Below, piece after piece: positions 18,817-26,710 of a stretch of DNA of 64,000 nt. Within the stretch, counting starts at the first letter, position 1; each line of letters begins with the position of its first letter. The stretch comes from Haloarcula rubripromontorii. Lineage in GTDB: Archaea > Halobacteriota > Halobacteria > Halobacteriales > Haloarculaceae. The translations under genes were made by a program, and so were the position numbers. The DNA lies in assembly GCF_001280425.1 (NCBI RefSeq), contig NZ_LIUF01000002.1, positions 806,001 through 870,000 of the forward strand, written 5' to 3'. Under the pieces are notes generated by a model, which had not been told where the DNA came from, ran no database searches, and saw nothing but the letters and a program-made list of their open reading frames with translations.

Positions 18817-19517
18817 GTTTGCTGTCAGTACAGCAACTGGACGCCGGGTACGGTGATCTGCAGATTCTCACAGATATCGACATGGAGGTCGGACAGGGCG
18901 AGTACATCACTATCGTCGGCCCGAACGGCGCAGGCAAGTCCACTGTGATGAAATCAGTGTTCGGACTGACGACGTACATGGGGGGTGAAATCGTCTTCAA
19001 CGACAGGGACATCGCCGGTGAACAACCGGAAGATATCATCTCATATGGGTTGAGCTTCGTCCCGCAAAGCAACAACGTGTTTGAGCCGTTGACGGTCACG
19101 GAGAACCTCAAGATGGGTGCTTACACGCTGGACAGATTCCCGGAAGAGCGGTTACAGGCGGTTTACAACCGGTTCCCGATACTGGAAACCCGGTCGGGGC
19201 AGAAAGCAGGGACACTATCAGGGGGGCAACAACAGATGCTGGCGATGGGCCGTGCGCTCATGCTTGATCCCGACCTGTTACTGCTTGACGAACCCAGCGC
19301 AGGTTTGGCACCAGATCTCGTCGATGAGATGTTTGACCGCATCGACGAGATCAACGACGCCGGTACCGCTGTCCTCCTCGTCGAACAAAACGCAAAAGAG
19401 GCATTGCGGCGGTGTGATCGCGGCTATGTCCTTGTACAGGGGCAGAATCGACACGAAGACAGCGGTGAGGCACTCCTCAACGACCAACAGGTCCGCAAAG
19501 ACTTTCTGGGCGGGTAG
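18813..19517 (+). CDS. livF: Branched-chain amino acid ABC transporter ATP-binding protein
   Basis: A 234-residue second ATPase of the Liv transporter. Walker A GPNGAGKSTVMK, SFVPQSNNVFEPLTVTENL (Q-loop), signature LSGGQQQMLAMGRALM, Walker B LLLLDEPSAGLAP and LLVEQNAKEAL (H-loop position carries Gln, as is common in LivF). ATG overlaps the livG stop. A run of six T (GGACTTTTTTCG, near 19546-19551) follows the stop and may act as the operon terminator. Confidence 0.92.
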   Translation: MSLLSVQQLDAGYGDLQILTDIDMEVGQGEYITIVGPNGAGKSTVMKSVFGLTTYMGGEIVFNDRDIAGEQPEDIISYGLSFVPQSNNVFEPLTVTENLKMGAYTLDRFPEERLQAVYNRFPILETRSGQKAGTLSGGQQQMLAMGRALMLDPDLLLLDEPSAGLAPDLVDEMFDRIDEINDAGTAVLLVEQNAKEALRRCDRGYVLVQGQNRHEDSGEALLNDQQVRKDFLGG

Positions 19518-19931
19518 CTCCTGTCGCCCAGTACTGGCTTAGAGGACTTTTTTCGAACAAAAGCGTCTCCGTGAGATTCTCTACGGGCCGTTGAGCCGTC
19601 ACGGGCTGTTGTGTCCATAACGGCGCATATTCAGTGCCCGGATTTCCACACTGCAGCCCCGGATTCAATGAAATTATAGAGATTTGATGTATGTACCTCT
19701 TCACAGCACGCCATTATATCACAGTATCCGTATTAACGGCTGCATATCCACTCTGTTACCAGTATCGCAAGATGGAGAATGTGTGTGTGTTATGGTTTAT
19801 TATATTTCACTTCCTTTTCGACCGACGCCGCTTCGGACCTGTAACTGTCCCCGTTCACATCGGAATAGCTACTGTTACGTGTGAACGAGTGTCGCACAAA
19901 CAATAAGTATCTACCATGTCAGACTTCGCAT
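19518..19931. other. Intergenic region between livF and microprotein A
   Basis: 414 bases, AT-rich after 19680. It holds the presumed livF terminator T-run, and GTGTGAACG at 19880-19888, a box also found upstream of microprotein B. A TATA-like AATAAG near 19902-19907 is set about 28 nt before microprotein A. Otherwise I see no gene. Confidence 0.45.
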
Positions 19932-20054
19932 ATGCATCCGGGCTTGAACCCTACCGCCTGCCCTGCAGGTCAGCTGTCCCGGCAGTTAATGGACTGGGCA
20001 CTGCCCTCCGCCACAGCCCCGTCTTTTACATTTTCGACATTTAAACTGGCGTAG
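19932..20054 (+). CDS. Leaderless microprotein, copy A (M-x-P-G family)
   Basis: A 40-codon gene: begins MHPGLNPTAC, has LSRQLM in the middle and SFTFSTFKLA at the end. Two other genes in this window (26347-26454 minus, 26605-26709 plus) share M-x-P-G, S-R-[QHK]-[LA]-[MI] and [FY]-T-F-[FS] in the same order although their DNA has diverged, which supports coding. A TATA-like AATAAG lies about 28 nt upstream, so the start codon is near the transcript 5' end. The TAG stop lies inside the conserved GTAGACC box of the stem element that follows. No known domain is recognised. The 2-oxoacid dehydrogenase E1 alpha gene begins 144 bases after the stop. Confidence 0.5.
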   Translation: MHPGLNPTACPAGQLSRQLMDWALPSATAPSFTFSTFKLA

Positions 20055-20100
20055 ACCGCTAGCGCACAGGAGGTCCCTGTGCCCTGGTGGAAAACGCCAG
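20046..20100 (+). repeat. Stem element A with GTAGACC and GGTGGAAAAC boxes
   Basis: A 55-nt element. Outer arms CTGGCGT (20046-20052) and ACGCCAG (20094-20100) pair fully; an inner stem GCACAGG/CCTGTGC is closed by a 5-base loop. GTAGACC and GGTGGAAAAC flank the inner stem and recur in copies at 26301-26355 and 26711-26766. Arm bases differ between copies A and B by a compensatory pair (G-C versus A-T). It may be an RNA regulatory element or processing/termination structure; its function is unknown. Confidence 0.6.
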
Positions 20101-20197
20101 CCTTGAACACGCTCGGAGAGCTGTACCCAGCGGCTGTTCGGGTTCTCAGGGTCTGTCGAGGGAGCGTCTATCGAATATACAAACATCATCGAAAACA

Positions 20198-21346
20198 ATG
20201 AACATGAAAAACGAAGCAGGAAACACGGACTTGCCAGCGCCCGTCAGACAAGACTCGGAGCTAGTCCAGGTACTGGATGCTGAAGGCAACGTATTACCGC
20301 AGGCGTCTGTCCCGGATCTCTCAGACAGGGAGTTACTTGAGCTGTATGAGACAATCAAGCTCGCCCGTCACTTCGATCAGCGGGCGATCAGCTTCCAGCG
20401 ACAGGGACGACTGGCGACGTACGCACCAATGACCGGGCAGGAGGGGTCACAGGTCGCCACGAGCATGGCGCTTGCCGAGCAAGACTGGCTGTTCCCAACT
20501 TACAGAGAGCACGCGGCAAAGTACGCTCACGGAATGGAGCTGGCATCCCTCTTCGAACCACTGCGAGGCTATCGGGACGGATATGCAATCCCTGAAGATG
20601 TCAACGTGATGCCTGAGTATATTCCGATAGCGACTCAGGTTCCGCAGGCTATGGGAATGGCCTGGGGACACAAGCTACAGGGAAAGACCGATACGGCCGT
20701 CCTGTGTCACCTCGGTGATGGTGCGACCTCCGAAGGAGACTTCCACGAAGGACTGAATTTCGCCGGTGTATTCGACGTCCCTGCTGTGTTCGTCTGTAAC
20801 AACAATCAATGGGCGATTTCGGTCCCGCGAGAGCGACAGACTGCGAGCGAAACCATCGCTACAAAGGCACAGGCATACGGTATCGACAGCGTTCGTGTCG
20901 ACGGGCTGGACCCGCTCGCGGTCTACAAAGTCACCAGTGAGGCACTGGAGAAAGCTCGGAATCCGGCTCCCGGTGAGCTGCGGCCAACGCTTATCGAATC
21001 TGTCCAGTATCGCTTCGGCGCTCACACCACTGCGGATGACCCGTCCGTTTACAGAGACGAATCGGAGGAGGAGGCCTGGCGAGACCGCGACCCAGTGGAC
21101 CGCATCGAAAAGTACCTCTACAACGAGGATATCCTCGATTCGGACCTCGAAAGTGAGATCCAAGACCGAATCGAACAGGCGGTCAGCGAAGCGATAGAGA
21201 CAGCCGAACAGACGGAGACGAGTCCGGACAACATCGTTGAGCACGTGTACGACGACGTTCCGGCACGACTCGAAGAACAGCGGGACGAACTGAACCGACT
21301 GCGGGAAAAGTACGACGACGGCGCGTTCTCGGAGGTGCTGGAATGA
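20198..21346 (+). CDS. 2-oxoacid dehydrogenase E1 component, alpha subunit
   Basis: A 382-residue ThDP-binding alpha subunit of a pyruvate/branched-chain 2-oxoacid dehydrogenase complex. Markers: YETIKLARHFDQRAISFQRQG, PTYREHAA, the ThDP motif CHLGDGATSEGDFHEGLNFAGVF ending with VFVCNNNQWAIS, and the phosphorylation-loop region RFGAHTTADDPSVYR. The ATG at 20198 follows a TATA-like AATATA (20174-20179) at about 22-25 nt. Four genes follow in tight coupling to make the whole complex. Adjacency to Liv transport genes and an aminotransferase points to branched-chain 2-oxoacids rather than pyruvate, but this is inference. Confidence 0.88.
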   Translation: MNMKNEAGNTDLPAPVRQDSELVQVLDAEGNVLPQASVPDLSDRELLELYETIKLARHFDQRAISFQRQGRLATYAPMTGQEGSQVATSMALAEQDWLFPTYREHAAKYAHGMELASLFEPLRGYRDGYAIPEDVNVMPEYIPIATQVPQAMGMAWGHKLQGKTDTAVLCHLGDGATSEGDFHEGLNFAGVFDVPAVFVCNNNQWAISVPRERQTASETIATKAQAYGIDSVRVDGLDPLAVYKVTSEALEKARNPAPGELRPTLIESVQYRFGAHTTADDPSVYRDESEEEAWRDRDPVDRIEKYLYNEDILDSDLESEIQDRIEQAVSEAIETAEQTETSPDNIVEHVYDDVPARLEEQRDELNRLREKYDDGAFSEVLE

Positions 21347-22359
21347 GTTCGACAGCCAGCACGCAGTCGGGGCAAACGGTTCAGCGTCTCGCTCTCGTGG
21401 AGGCGATACAGGACGGGTTGTACACTGAAATGGCACAGGACGACAGCGTCGTCGTGCTGGGCGAAGATGTCGGAAAGAACGGCGGTGTCTTCAGAGCGAC
21501 CGACCAGCTCTACGAGGAGTTCGGTGAAGACCGCGTCATCGACACGCCACTGGCAGAAGCCGGAATTATCGGGGCTTCGATTGGACTTGCCCAGACCGGC
21601 ATGAAGCCCGTTCCCGAGATGCAGTTCATGGGCTTCATGTATCCTGCCTTCGATCAGATTGTCAGTCACGCCGCTCGCCTTCGGAGCCGTAGCCAGGGAC
21701 AGTATTCGGTGCCGATGGTGATACGGGCTCCGTACGGCGGTGGCATCCGAGCCCCAGAACACCACTCCGAGTCGAAGGAAGCGTTCTTCGTGCACGAGCC
21801 CGGTCTCAAGGTCGTCTCGCCGAGTACCCCCTACGATGCAAAGGGACTGCTGGCGGCGTCCATCCACGACCCGGATCCAGTCATCTTCCTGGAGCCGAAG
21901 TTGATCTACCGCGCCTTCCGTGAAGATGTCCCGACGAAACCGTATGCCGTGTCGCTGAGTGAGGCTGCTGTCCGGCGGGAGGGGAACGACATCTCAGTCT
22001 ACACTTGGGGCGCGATGACCCGGCCGGCACTGATTGCTGCGGAGAATCTGAGCCAGTCGCATGGCATCGATGCCGAAGTCATCGACCTGCGAACCCTGTC
22101 TCCCCTCGATATAGAGACGATCACCGACTCGTTTAAAAAGACCGGGCGAGCCGCGATTGTCCACGAAGCACCGAAGACTGGCGGATTGGGAGCCGAAATC
22201 GCAACGACGATTCAGGAGGAAGCGCTCGTGCATCAGGAAGCGCCGATCAAGCGAATCGCCGGCTTCGATGCCCCCATGCCACTCCACTCGTTAGAGGACT
22301 ACTACCTGCCACAGGCGGTCCGTATCCAGGACGGAATTCGCGAAACGGTCGACTTCTAA
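21343..22359 (+). CDS. 2-oxoacid dehydrogenase E1 component, beta subunit
   Basis: A 338-residue transketolase-type beta subunit. It shows LVEAIQDGLYTEMAQDDSVVVLGEDVGKNGGVFRATDQL, then DTPLAEAGIIGASIGLAQTGMKPVPEMQFMGF, the GGGIRAPEHHSES loop and a C-terminal swivel domain with EVIDLRTLSPLD and IVHEAPKTGGLGAEI. It forms an alpha2beta2 heterotetramer with the alpha subunit and decarboxylates the 2-oxoacid, passing the acyl group to the E2 lipoyl arm. The start overlaps the alpha stop by four bases. Confidence 0.9.
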   Translation: MSSTASTQSGQTVQRLALVEAIQDGLYTEMAQDDSVVVLGEDVGKNGGVFRATDQLYEEFGEDRVIDTPLAEAGIIGASIGLAQTGMKPVPEMQFMGFMYPAFDQIVSHAARLRSRSQGQYSVPMVIRAPYGGGIRAPEHHSESKEAFFVHEPGLKVVSPSTPYDAKGLLAASIHDPDPVIFLEPKLIYRAFREDVPTKPYAVSLSEAAVRREGNDISVYTWGAMTRPALIAAENLSQSHGIDAEVIDLRTLSPLDIETITDSFKKTGRAAIVHEAPKTGGLGAEIATTIQEEALVHQEAPIKRIAGFDAPMPLHSLEDYYLPQAVRIQDGIRETVDF

Positions 22360-22360
22360 C

Positions 22361-23875
22361 ATGGTACGCGAATTCGAACTCCCCGATGTCGGTGAAGGCG
22401 TCGCCGAGGGCGAACTGCTTCGCTGGCGCGTTGCGCCGGGCGACGCAGTTTCGGAAGACCAGCCAGTAGCGGAAGTCGAGACCGACAAAGCCGTCGTTGA
22501 TGTTCCGTCCCCAGTCGACGGTGTCGTCGAAGAACTCCGTGCTACGGAAGGTGAGGTTGTCCCGGTCGGTGATGTGATTGTCGTCTTCCGGGTAGATGGT
22601 GAAACCGACTCAGACGGAACCGAAGTAACGCCTCCAGATGACGCCACCTCGGAAAGTGGCCAGCAGACCGATGACGAAGCTGCACCACAGCCAGCCGGAG
22701 ATGCGCAGTCAGATCCAGCGGTGACCCAGAGCGTCCAAATCCCCGCACCGCCGTCCGTACGGCGTCTCGCCCGGGAACTAGGCGTTGATATTTCCAGCAT
22801 TGCAGATTCGTCTCCCGGGCGTATAACGGAATCGGATGTCCGCGCGTACGCGAGCGAGTCCTCAACTCAGGAACGTTCAAGTCACCAGACCGCGGCTGCA
22901 AAGCAACGAGAACAGCAGCCAGCCCCGGCGCAGTCTGTCAGTTCGGCACAGATGCAAGAAACGGCAGACCGGGAAACGACCGTTGCCGTTCCGAAAACCA
23001 GACACATCGCAGCGGAGGAAGGAATTGACCTCAATACCGTTCCCACCGATGAACGAAAAGACGGCGAACCCTTTGTCACGCTCGAAACGGTCCGGGAGTA
23101 CGCAGAGGCACAGAAAACGGATCGAGAAGCGGTAACCAAGAGAGAAGCGACAGACGAGCCAGCGCGCCCGGAATCTCGGAAACCGTACAACGGGATCAGG
23201 CAGTCGATTGGATCGGCGATGACATCGTCGAAATACACGGCCCCGCACGTCACCCATCAGGACGAGGTCGATGTCACCGCTCTGGTCGACGCCCGCTCGG
23301 ACCTCAAACAGGAGGCCGAGGAGCACGATATCCGACTGACGTATCTGCCGTTCGTGATGAAAGCGTGCGCCGCGGCCTTACAAGAGAACCCACAGGTAAA
23401 CGTCTCTCTCGACGAAGCAAACGAGGAGATCGTCGAGAAACAGTACTACAATATCGGTGTCGCAACGGCGACTGATGACGGCCTGCTGGTTCCTGTCGTC
23501 GAGGATGTCGATACGAAGGGCCTGCTCGAAGTCGCCGCTGAAACCTACGAAAAGACTCAGAAGGCCAGAGAACGGAGTCTTTCGCCGGAAGAAATGCGTG
23601 GCGGGACATTTACCATCTCGAACATCGGCGGAATAGGCGGGGAGTACGGGACCCCGATCATCAACCAACCGGAGAGCGCCATCCTGGCACTGGGAGAAAT
23701 AAAAAAGAAGCCACGAGTCGTCGAAAGTGATGGTGAGGAGACGATAGAACCCCGCCACGTCATGACCCTCTCGCTGTCGTTCGACCACCGAGTGCTTGAC
23801 GGCGCAGACGCCGCCCAGTTCACGAATGCCGTACAGAAATACCTGCGAAATCCAAATCTGCTACTACTAGAATAA
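22361..23875 (+). CDS. 2-oxoacid dehydrogenase E2, dihydrolipoamide acyltransferase
   Basis: 504 residues. Domains in order: one lipoyl domain (residues 1-80, lipoyl Lys in VETDKAVVDVPSP near 43) and a long acidic linker. Next come a peripheral subunit-binding domain (PSVRRLARELGVDI, near 129-163), a second Ala/Pro/Gln-rich linker, and a second segment of the same type (KTRHIAAEEGIDL, near 207-245). The catalytic acyltransferase domain (from about 270) carries the conserved His-Asp pair in FDHRVLDGADAAQF near the end. The doubled subunit-binding region is unusual. One base separates it from E1 beta, and its stop overlaps the E3 start. Confidence 0.9.
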   Translation: MVREFELPDVGEGVAEGELLRWRVAPGDAVSEDQPVAEVETDKAVVDVPSPVDGVVEELRATEGEVVPVGDVIVVFRVDGETDSDGTEVTPPDDATSESGQQTDDEAAPQPAGDAQSDPAVTQSVQIPAPPSVRRLARELGVDISSIADSSPGRITESDVRAYASESSTQERSSHQTAAAKQREQQPAPAQSVSSAQMQETADRETTVAVPKTRHIAAEEGIDLNTVPTDERKDGEPFVTLETVREYAEAQKTDREAVTKREATDEPARPESRKPYNGIRQSIGSAMTSSKYTAPHVTHQDEVDVTALVDARSDLKQEAEEHDIRLTYLPFVMKACAAALQENPQVNVSLDEANEEIVEKQYYNIGVATATDDGLLVPVVEDVDTKGLLEVAAETYEKTQKARERSLSPEEMRGGTFTISNIGGIGGEYGTPIINQPESAILALGEIKKKPRVVESDGEETIEPRHVMTLSLSFDHRVLDGADAAQFTNAVQKYLRNPNLLLLE

Positions 23876-25308
23876 TGGTTGTCGGAGATGTAACTACGTC
23901 GACTGACGTACTGGTTATTGGGGCGGGTCCCGGCGGATACGCCGCCGCAATCCGCGCTGCACAGCTTGACCTCGATGTCACGCTCGTGGAAAAGGAAGCG
24001 TATGGCGGTGCCTGTCTCAACCGTGGCTGTATTCCCTCAAAGGCGCTGATAAACGGTTCAAAACTGGCTTCGAAGGCGGGCAACTCGGAGGAACTGGGAA
24101 TTTACGCAGACCCGACGGTTGCGCTTGACGAGATGATGGACTGGAAAGACGGCGTCGTCGATCAATTAACAAGCGGTATCGAACAACTGTGTACGGCAGC
24201 TGGCGTGAACCTGCTGCAAGGGACTGCCGAATTTGCTGCTGAAAACAAGATCAGAATCGTCCATCAGGGTGAGGGACAGGGGTCTGAATCGCTGAAATTC
24301 GAACGCTGCATCATCGCGACAGGGTCCAGACCGGTTGCAATCCCGGGATTCGACTTCGATGACGAGTATATCGTTTCCTCCGCCGGCGCTCTGTCCCTCG
24401 AAACAGTACCCGACGAACTCGCAATCGTTGGAGCCGGATACATCGGCATGGAGCTGGCGACCGTCTACAGCCGACTTGGAAGCGACGTCACGGTCATTGA
24501 GATGCTGGAGCAAGCGCTTCCCAGCTATGAGCGAGACATTGCTTCGGTAGTCCGCCAGCGAGCGGAGAATCTCGGTGTGGATTTCCATTTCGGGTACACT
24601 GCGGATAGCTGGGCGGCGTCTGGTGACAAGGCCGTTCTGACTGCTGTCCCCGCCGACGAAGCGGCAGATGATAGCGATGTAGAGATCACCGCCGAAAAAA
24701 TACTGGTCGCTGTCGGCCGACGTCCGGTGACTGACACGCTCAGTATCGATGCCGCTGGCGTCGAAACCAATTCTCAGGGGTTCATTCCAACGGATAGCAG
24801 GTGCCGGACGAACAAGGAGCATATTTTCGCGGTCGGTGACGTTGCTGGTGAACCGATGCTCGCGCACAAGGGATCGAAAGAAGGGGAAGTTGCGGCGGAA
24901 GTAATCGCCGGCGAACCCGCGGCAGTCGATTATCAGGCCCTCCCGGCTGCCGTGTTTACCGAGCCGGAAATCGGAACTGTCGGGCTCACCACGACCCAAG
25001 CAGCGAACGAGGGTATTACGCCAGTTACAGGTAAGTTCCAGTTTCAGGCGTCTGGCCGGGCACTAACAGCAAACCGGACGGACGGCTTTGTCCGAATTGT
25101 CGCCGCAAAAGAGACCGAACGCGTGATCGGTGCACAGATTGTCGGTCCGGAGGCATCCGAGTTGATTGCAGAAATCGCAGCAATGATCGAAATGGGTGCA
25201 AAGCTTCAAGACATCGGCTCCACGGTCCACACGCATCCAACACTAAGTGAATCAGTAATGGAAGCTGCACAGAACGCAAGAGGGAAAGCGATACATAAAC
25301 GCAACTGA
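23875..25308 (+). CDS. lpdA: 2-oxoacid dehydrogenase E3, dihydrolipoamide dehydrogenase
   Basis: A 477-residue flavoprotein disulfide reductase. FAD motif VIGAGPGGYAAAIRAAQ, redox cysteines in GGACLNRGCIPSKALI (Cys-x4-Cys, near 46-51), NAD motif IVGAGYIGMELATVY, second FAD motif HIFAVGDVAGEPMLAHKG and the C-terminal His-Glu dyad in VHTHPTLSESVMEAA. It reoxidises E2 dihydrolipoamide with NAD. Its ATG overlaps the E2 stop by one base (TAATG), making this the last gene of the operon. Confidence 0.93.
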   Translation: MVVGDVTTSTDVLVIGAGPGGYAAAIRAAQLDLDVTLVEKEAYGGACLNRGCIPSKALINGSKLASKAGNSEELGIYADPTVALDEMMDWKDGVVDQLTSGIEQLCTAAGVNLLQGTAEFAAENKIRIVHQGEGQGSESLKFERCIIATGSRPVAIPGFDFDDEYIVSSAGALSLETVPDELAIVGAGYIGMELATVYSRLGSDVTVIEMLEQALPSYERDIASVVRQRAENLGVDFHFGYTADSWAASGDKAVLTAVPADEAADDSDVEITAEKILVAVGRRPVTDTLSIDAAGVETNSQGFIPTDSRCRTNKEHIFAVGDVAGEPMLAHKGSKEGEVAAEVIAGEPAAVDYQALPAAVFTEPEIGTVGLTTTQAANEGITPVTGKFQFQASGRALTANRTDGFVRIVAAKETERVIGAQIVGPEASELIAEIAAMIEMGAKLQDIGSTVHTHPTLSESVMEAAQNARGKAIHKRN

Positions 25309-25334
25309 CTGACCGAATTGAGACTTCGGTCCCT

Positions 25335-25637
25335 CTATCTACGTCCAAATTGTGAGAGACGCCACTCAATTATGGCCCATACGAAACTCTCTGCTGCCTC
25401 GAAGCCGTAACTCCGGAACAGACCGCCGCTAGCGAACTCCACATCTTCCTTGCTGGCCATGTACGCCCCCAGACAGGCCCAACGGCGGATGTCGGCTACG
25501 AACCAGTATCAGTCGTTTGCGACTGTTTTGGTTGCGCTGCCGTCACTGGTGCGTAGCTTGCTGTCTTCTTCGGGTCTCGGTACGTCTGTTGGTAACTCTT
25601 CGTACAGGATCCCCTTGCTGTCGTTGTAGTATGTCAT
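25335..25637 (-). pseudogene. Small hypothetical protein gene interrupted by an in-frame stop
   Basis: Reading leftward from the ATG at 25637 gives 42 residues beginning MTYYNDSKGILYEELPTDVP. A TGA follows at 25509-25511, and another 58 in-frame codons (YWFVADIRRWACLG ... YGFEAAESFVWAI) run to a TAG at 25335. Both parts have haloarchaeal-like composition and look like one ~100-residue protein. A sequencing error, recent nonsense mutation or genuine short protein are all possible. No domain is recognised. Confidence 0.45.
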
Positions 25638-25946
25638 GCCATCTCATGGCTCGTGGACACACCTAAACCCATCCCTTATGTTATATCATTGAATATTAAC
25701 ACTCAGGGGAAATTTATATATCAAACAATCCAGCAGAACGGCAAAATAGTGTATCTGTGTGGCGAATCCGGATAGAACCGGGGCACTCAAACTATTTCTG
25801 GGACGAATACATGGGAAACCAGTCCTATTTCGTGAATTGTGATTATTTGATTATCTTCTATACAGGTTATAATATGAATATCTTGCAGTATCTTCGACAG
25901 GATCGTATATTTGAGGTCTGTAACAGCCGAAATCCAAACAGGAATC

Positions 25947-26222
25947 TCAGATATTGGGGTACTGCGATGTCATGCATTCCTCTTCACAGAAAAAATGCTC
26001 TGTTATCTCTCCGTCTGAGTCTCGTATCGTTAGACCGCTGTACCTCATCTGTTCGCTGATCACCTGCCCACAGTAGTCGCAACGGTAGGTCGGTGACCCA
26101 CCAACCAAGACTCGGGTCGACTTGTTTGTGACAATCAGTTCGGCAGTGGTTGTGTTGCCGCTGACTTCCATAGCGCGGCGACCGGTTGCTAGCGACTTTT
26201 CTGCGTCAGTTTGTCCATTCAT
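25947..26222 (-). CDS. Small zinc-finger protein, paralogue 1 (CxxCG...FCxxxC)
   Basis: 91 residues. The C-terminal half has a four-Cys metal site, RCDYCGQVI followed 25 residues later by HFFCEEEC, and between them a beta-rich stretch (MRYSGLTIRDSDGEITE). It matches gene 26868-27146 along its length, and the shared N-terminus MN[GA]Q fixes the start at 26222 rather than the upstream in-frame codon at 26273. It resembles small haloarchaeal treble-clef/CPxCG-like proteins (DUF7576 type), whose roles are largely unknown. A microprotein gene and a stem element lie just upstream on the same strand. Confidence 0.7.
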   Translation of the reverse strand: MNGQTDAEKSLATGRRAMEVSGNTTTAELIVTNKSTRVLVGGSPTYRCDYCGQVISEQMRYSGLTIRDSDGEITEHFFCEEECMTSQYPNI

Positions 26223-26300
26223 CGTTCGTATCGATTCGTTGTTGACGGACTCGTCCCATCGACTGATCCACACTACTCCACAGTCGCGATAATCGACTCA

Positions 26301-26355
26301 CCGACGTTTTCCACCGATGCGGGGGTTCTGCCCGGACTGCGATGGTCTACGCGGG
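26301..26355 (-). repeat. Stem element C with GTAGACC and GGTGGAAAAC boxes
   Basis: Minus-strand copy of the 55-nt element. Arms CCCGCGT (26355-26349) and ACGTCGG (26307-26301) pair with one mismatch and one wobble. GTAGACC (26350-26344) and GGTGGAAAACG are identical to the other copies, while the inner sequence differs. It overlaps the stop codon of microprotein C and ends 79 bases before zinc-finger paralogue 1. Confidence 0.55.
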
Positions 26356-26454
26356 GTACAGAGCAGGCGGTGTAAAAAACGTATAACCGGTCGCTACGGC
26401 GATTGCTGCCATCGCTTTCCGGGACGCTTCTCTCGTCGGGAAACCCGGCTCCAT
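26347..26454 (-). CDS. Leaderless microprotein, copy C (M-x-P-G family)
   Basis: 35 codons: starts MEPGFPTREASRKAM, continues AAIAVATGYTFFTPPALYPA and stops at a TAG inside the GTAGACC box. It shares M-x-P-G, S-R-K-A-M and Y-T-F-F with copies A and B. A TATA-like TTAAATA (minus strand, 26482-26476) is about 27 nt upstream, which places the ATG at the transcript start. An AACCA-TT-TGGTT inverted repeat lies next to that box. The gene is divergent from copy B, with 150 bases between the start codons, and lies upstream of zinc-finger paralogue 1. Confidence 0.5.
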   Translation of the reverse strand: MEPGFPTREASRKAMAAIAVATGYTFFTPPALYPA

Positions 26455-26604
26455 GTACCAACATAACAAATTATTGTATTTAACCATTTGGTTAGTTCCT
26501 CTCAACCCATCCACTGAGATGTGGCCGTCTGCAAACCCGGATACTTGCTGGGTGTGAACGTCACTCACATAATTATTAAGTGTACATCCAGTGAAATTGC
26601 GCCT
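26455..26604. promoter_or_regulatory. Divergent promoter region between microproteins C and B
   Basis: 150 bases with two TATA-like boxes: minus-strand TTAAATA at 26476-26482 for copy C, and plus-strand ATTATTAAG near 26572-26580 for copy B. GTGTGAACG at 26552-26560 also occurs upstream of copy A at a similar distance from its TATA box, so it may be a regulator site. Confidence 0.45.
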
Positions 26605-26709
26605 ATGAATCCGGGCGTCGACTGTACGGCTTGGAAAGCAAGCCCGCTGTCCCGGCACTTGATCGGTACGGATCGTTCTACATCCGGTTTTACATTTTTC
26701 AAATTTTAA
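26605..26709 (+). CDS. Leaderless microprotein, copy B (M-x-P-G family)
   Basis: 34 codons: begins MNPGVDCTAWKAS, then PLSRHLIG, ending TSGFTFFKF and TAA. It aligns with copy A over its whole length (M-x-P-G, T-A, L-S-R-x-L, F-T-F). The TAA ends just before the outer arm of stem element B, so here the GTAGACC box is outside the frame. A TATA-like ATTATTAAG is about 29 nt upstream. The zinc-finger paralogue 2 gene starts 158 bases after the stop. Confidence 0.5.
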   Translation: MNPGVDCTAWKASPLSRHLIGTDRSTSGFTFFKF

Positions 26710-26710
26710 A

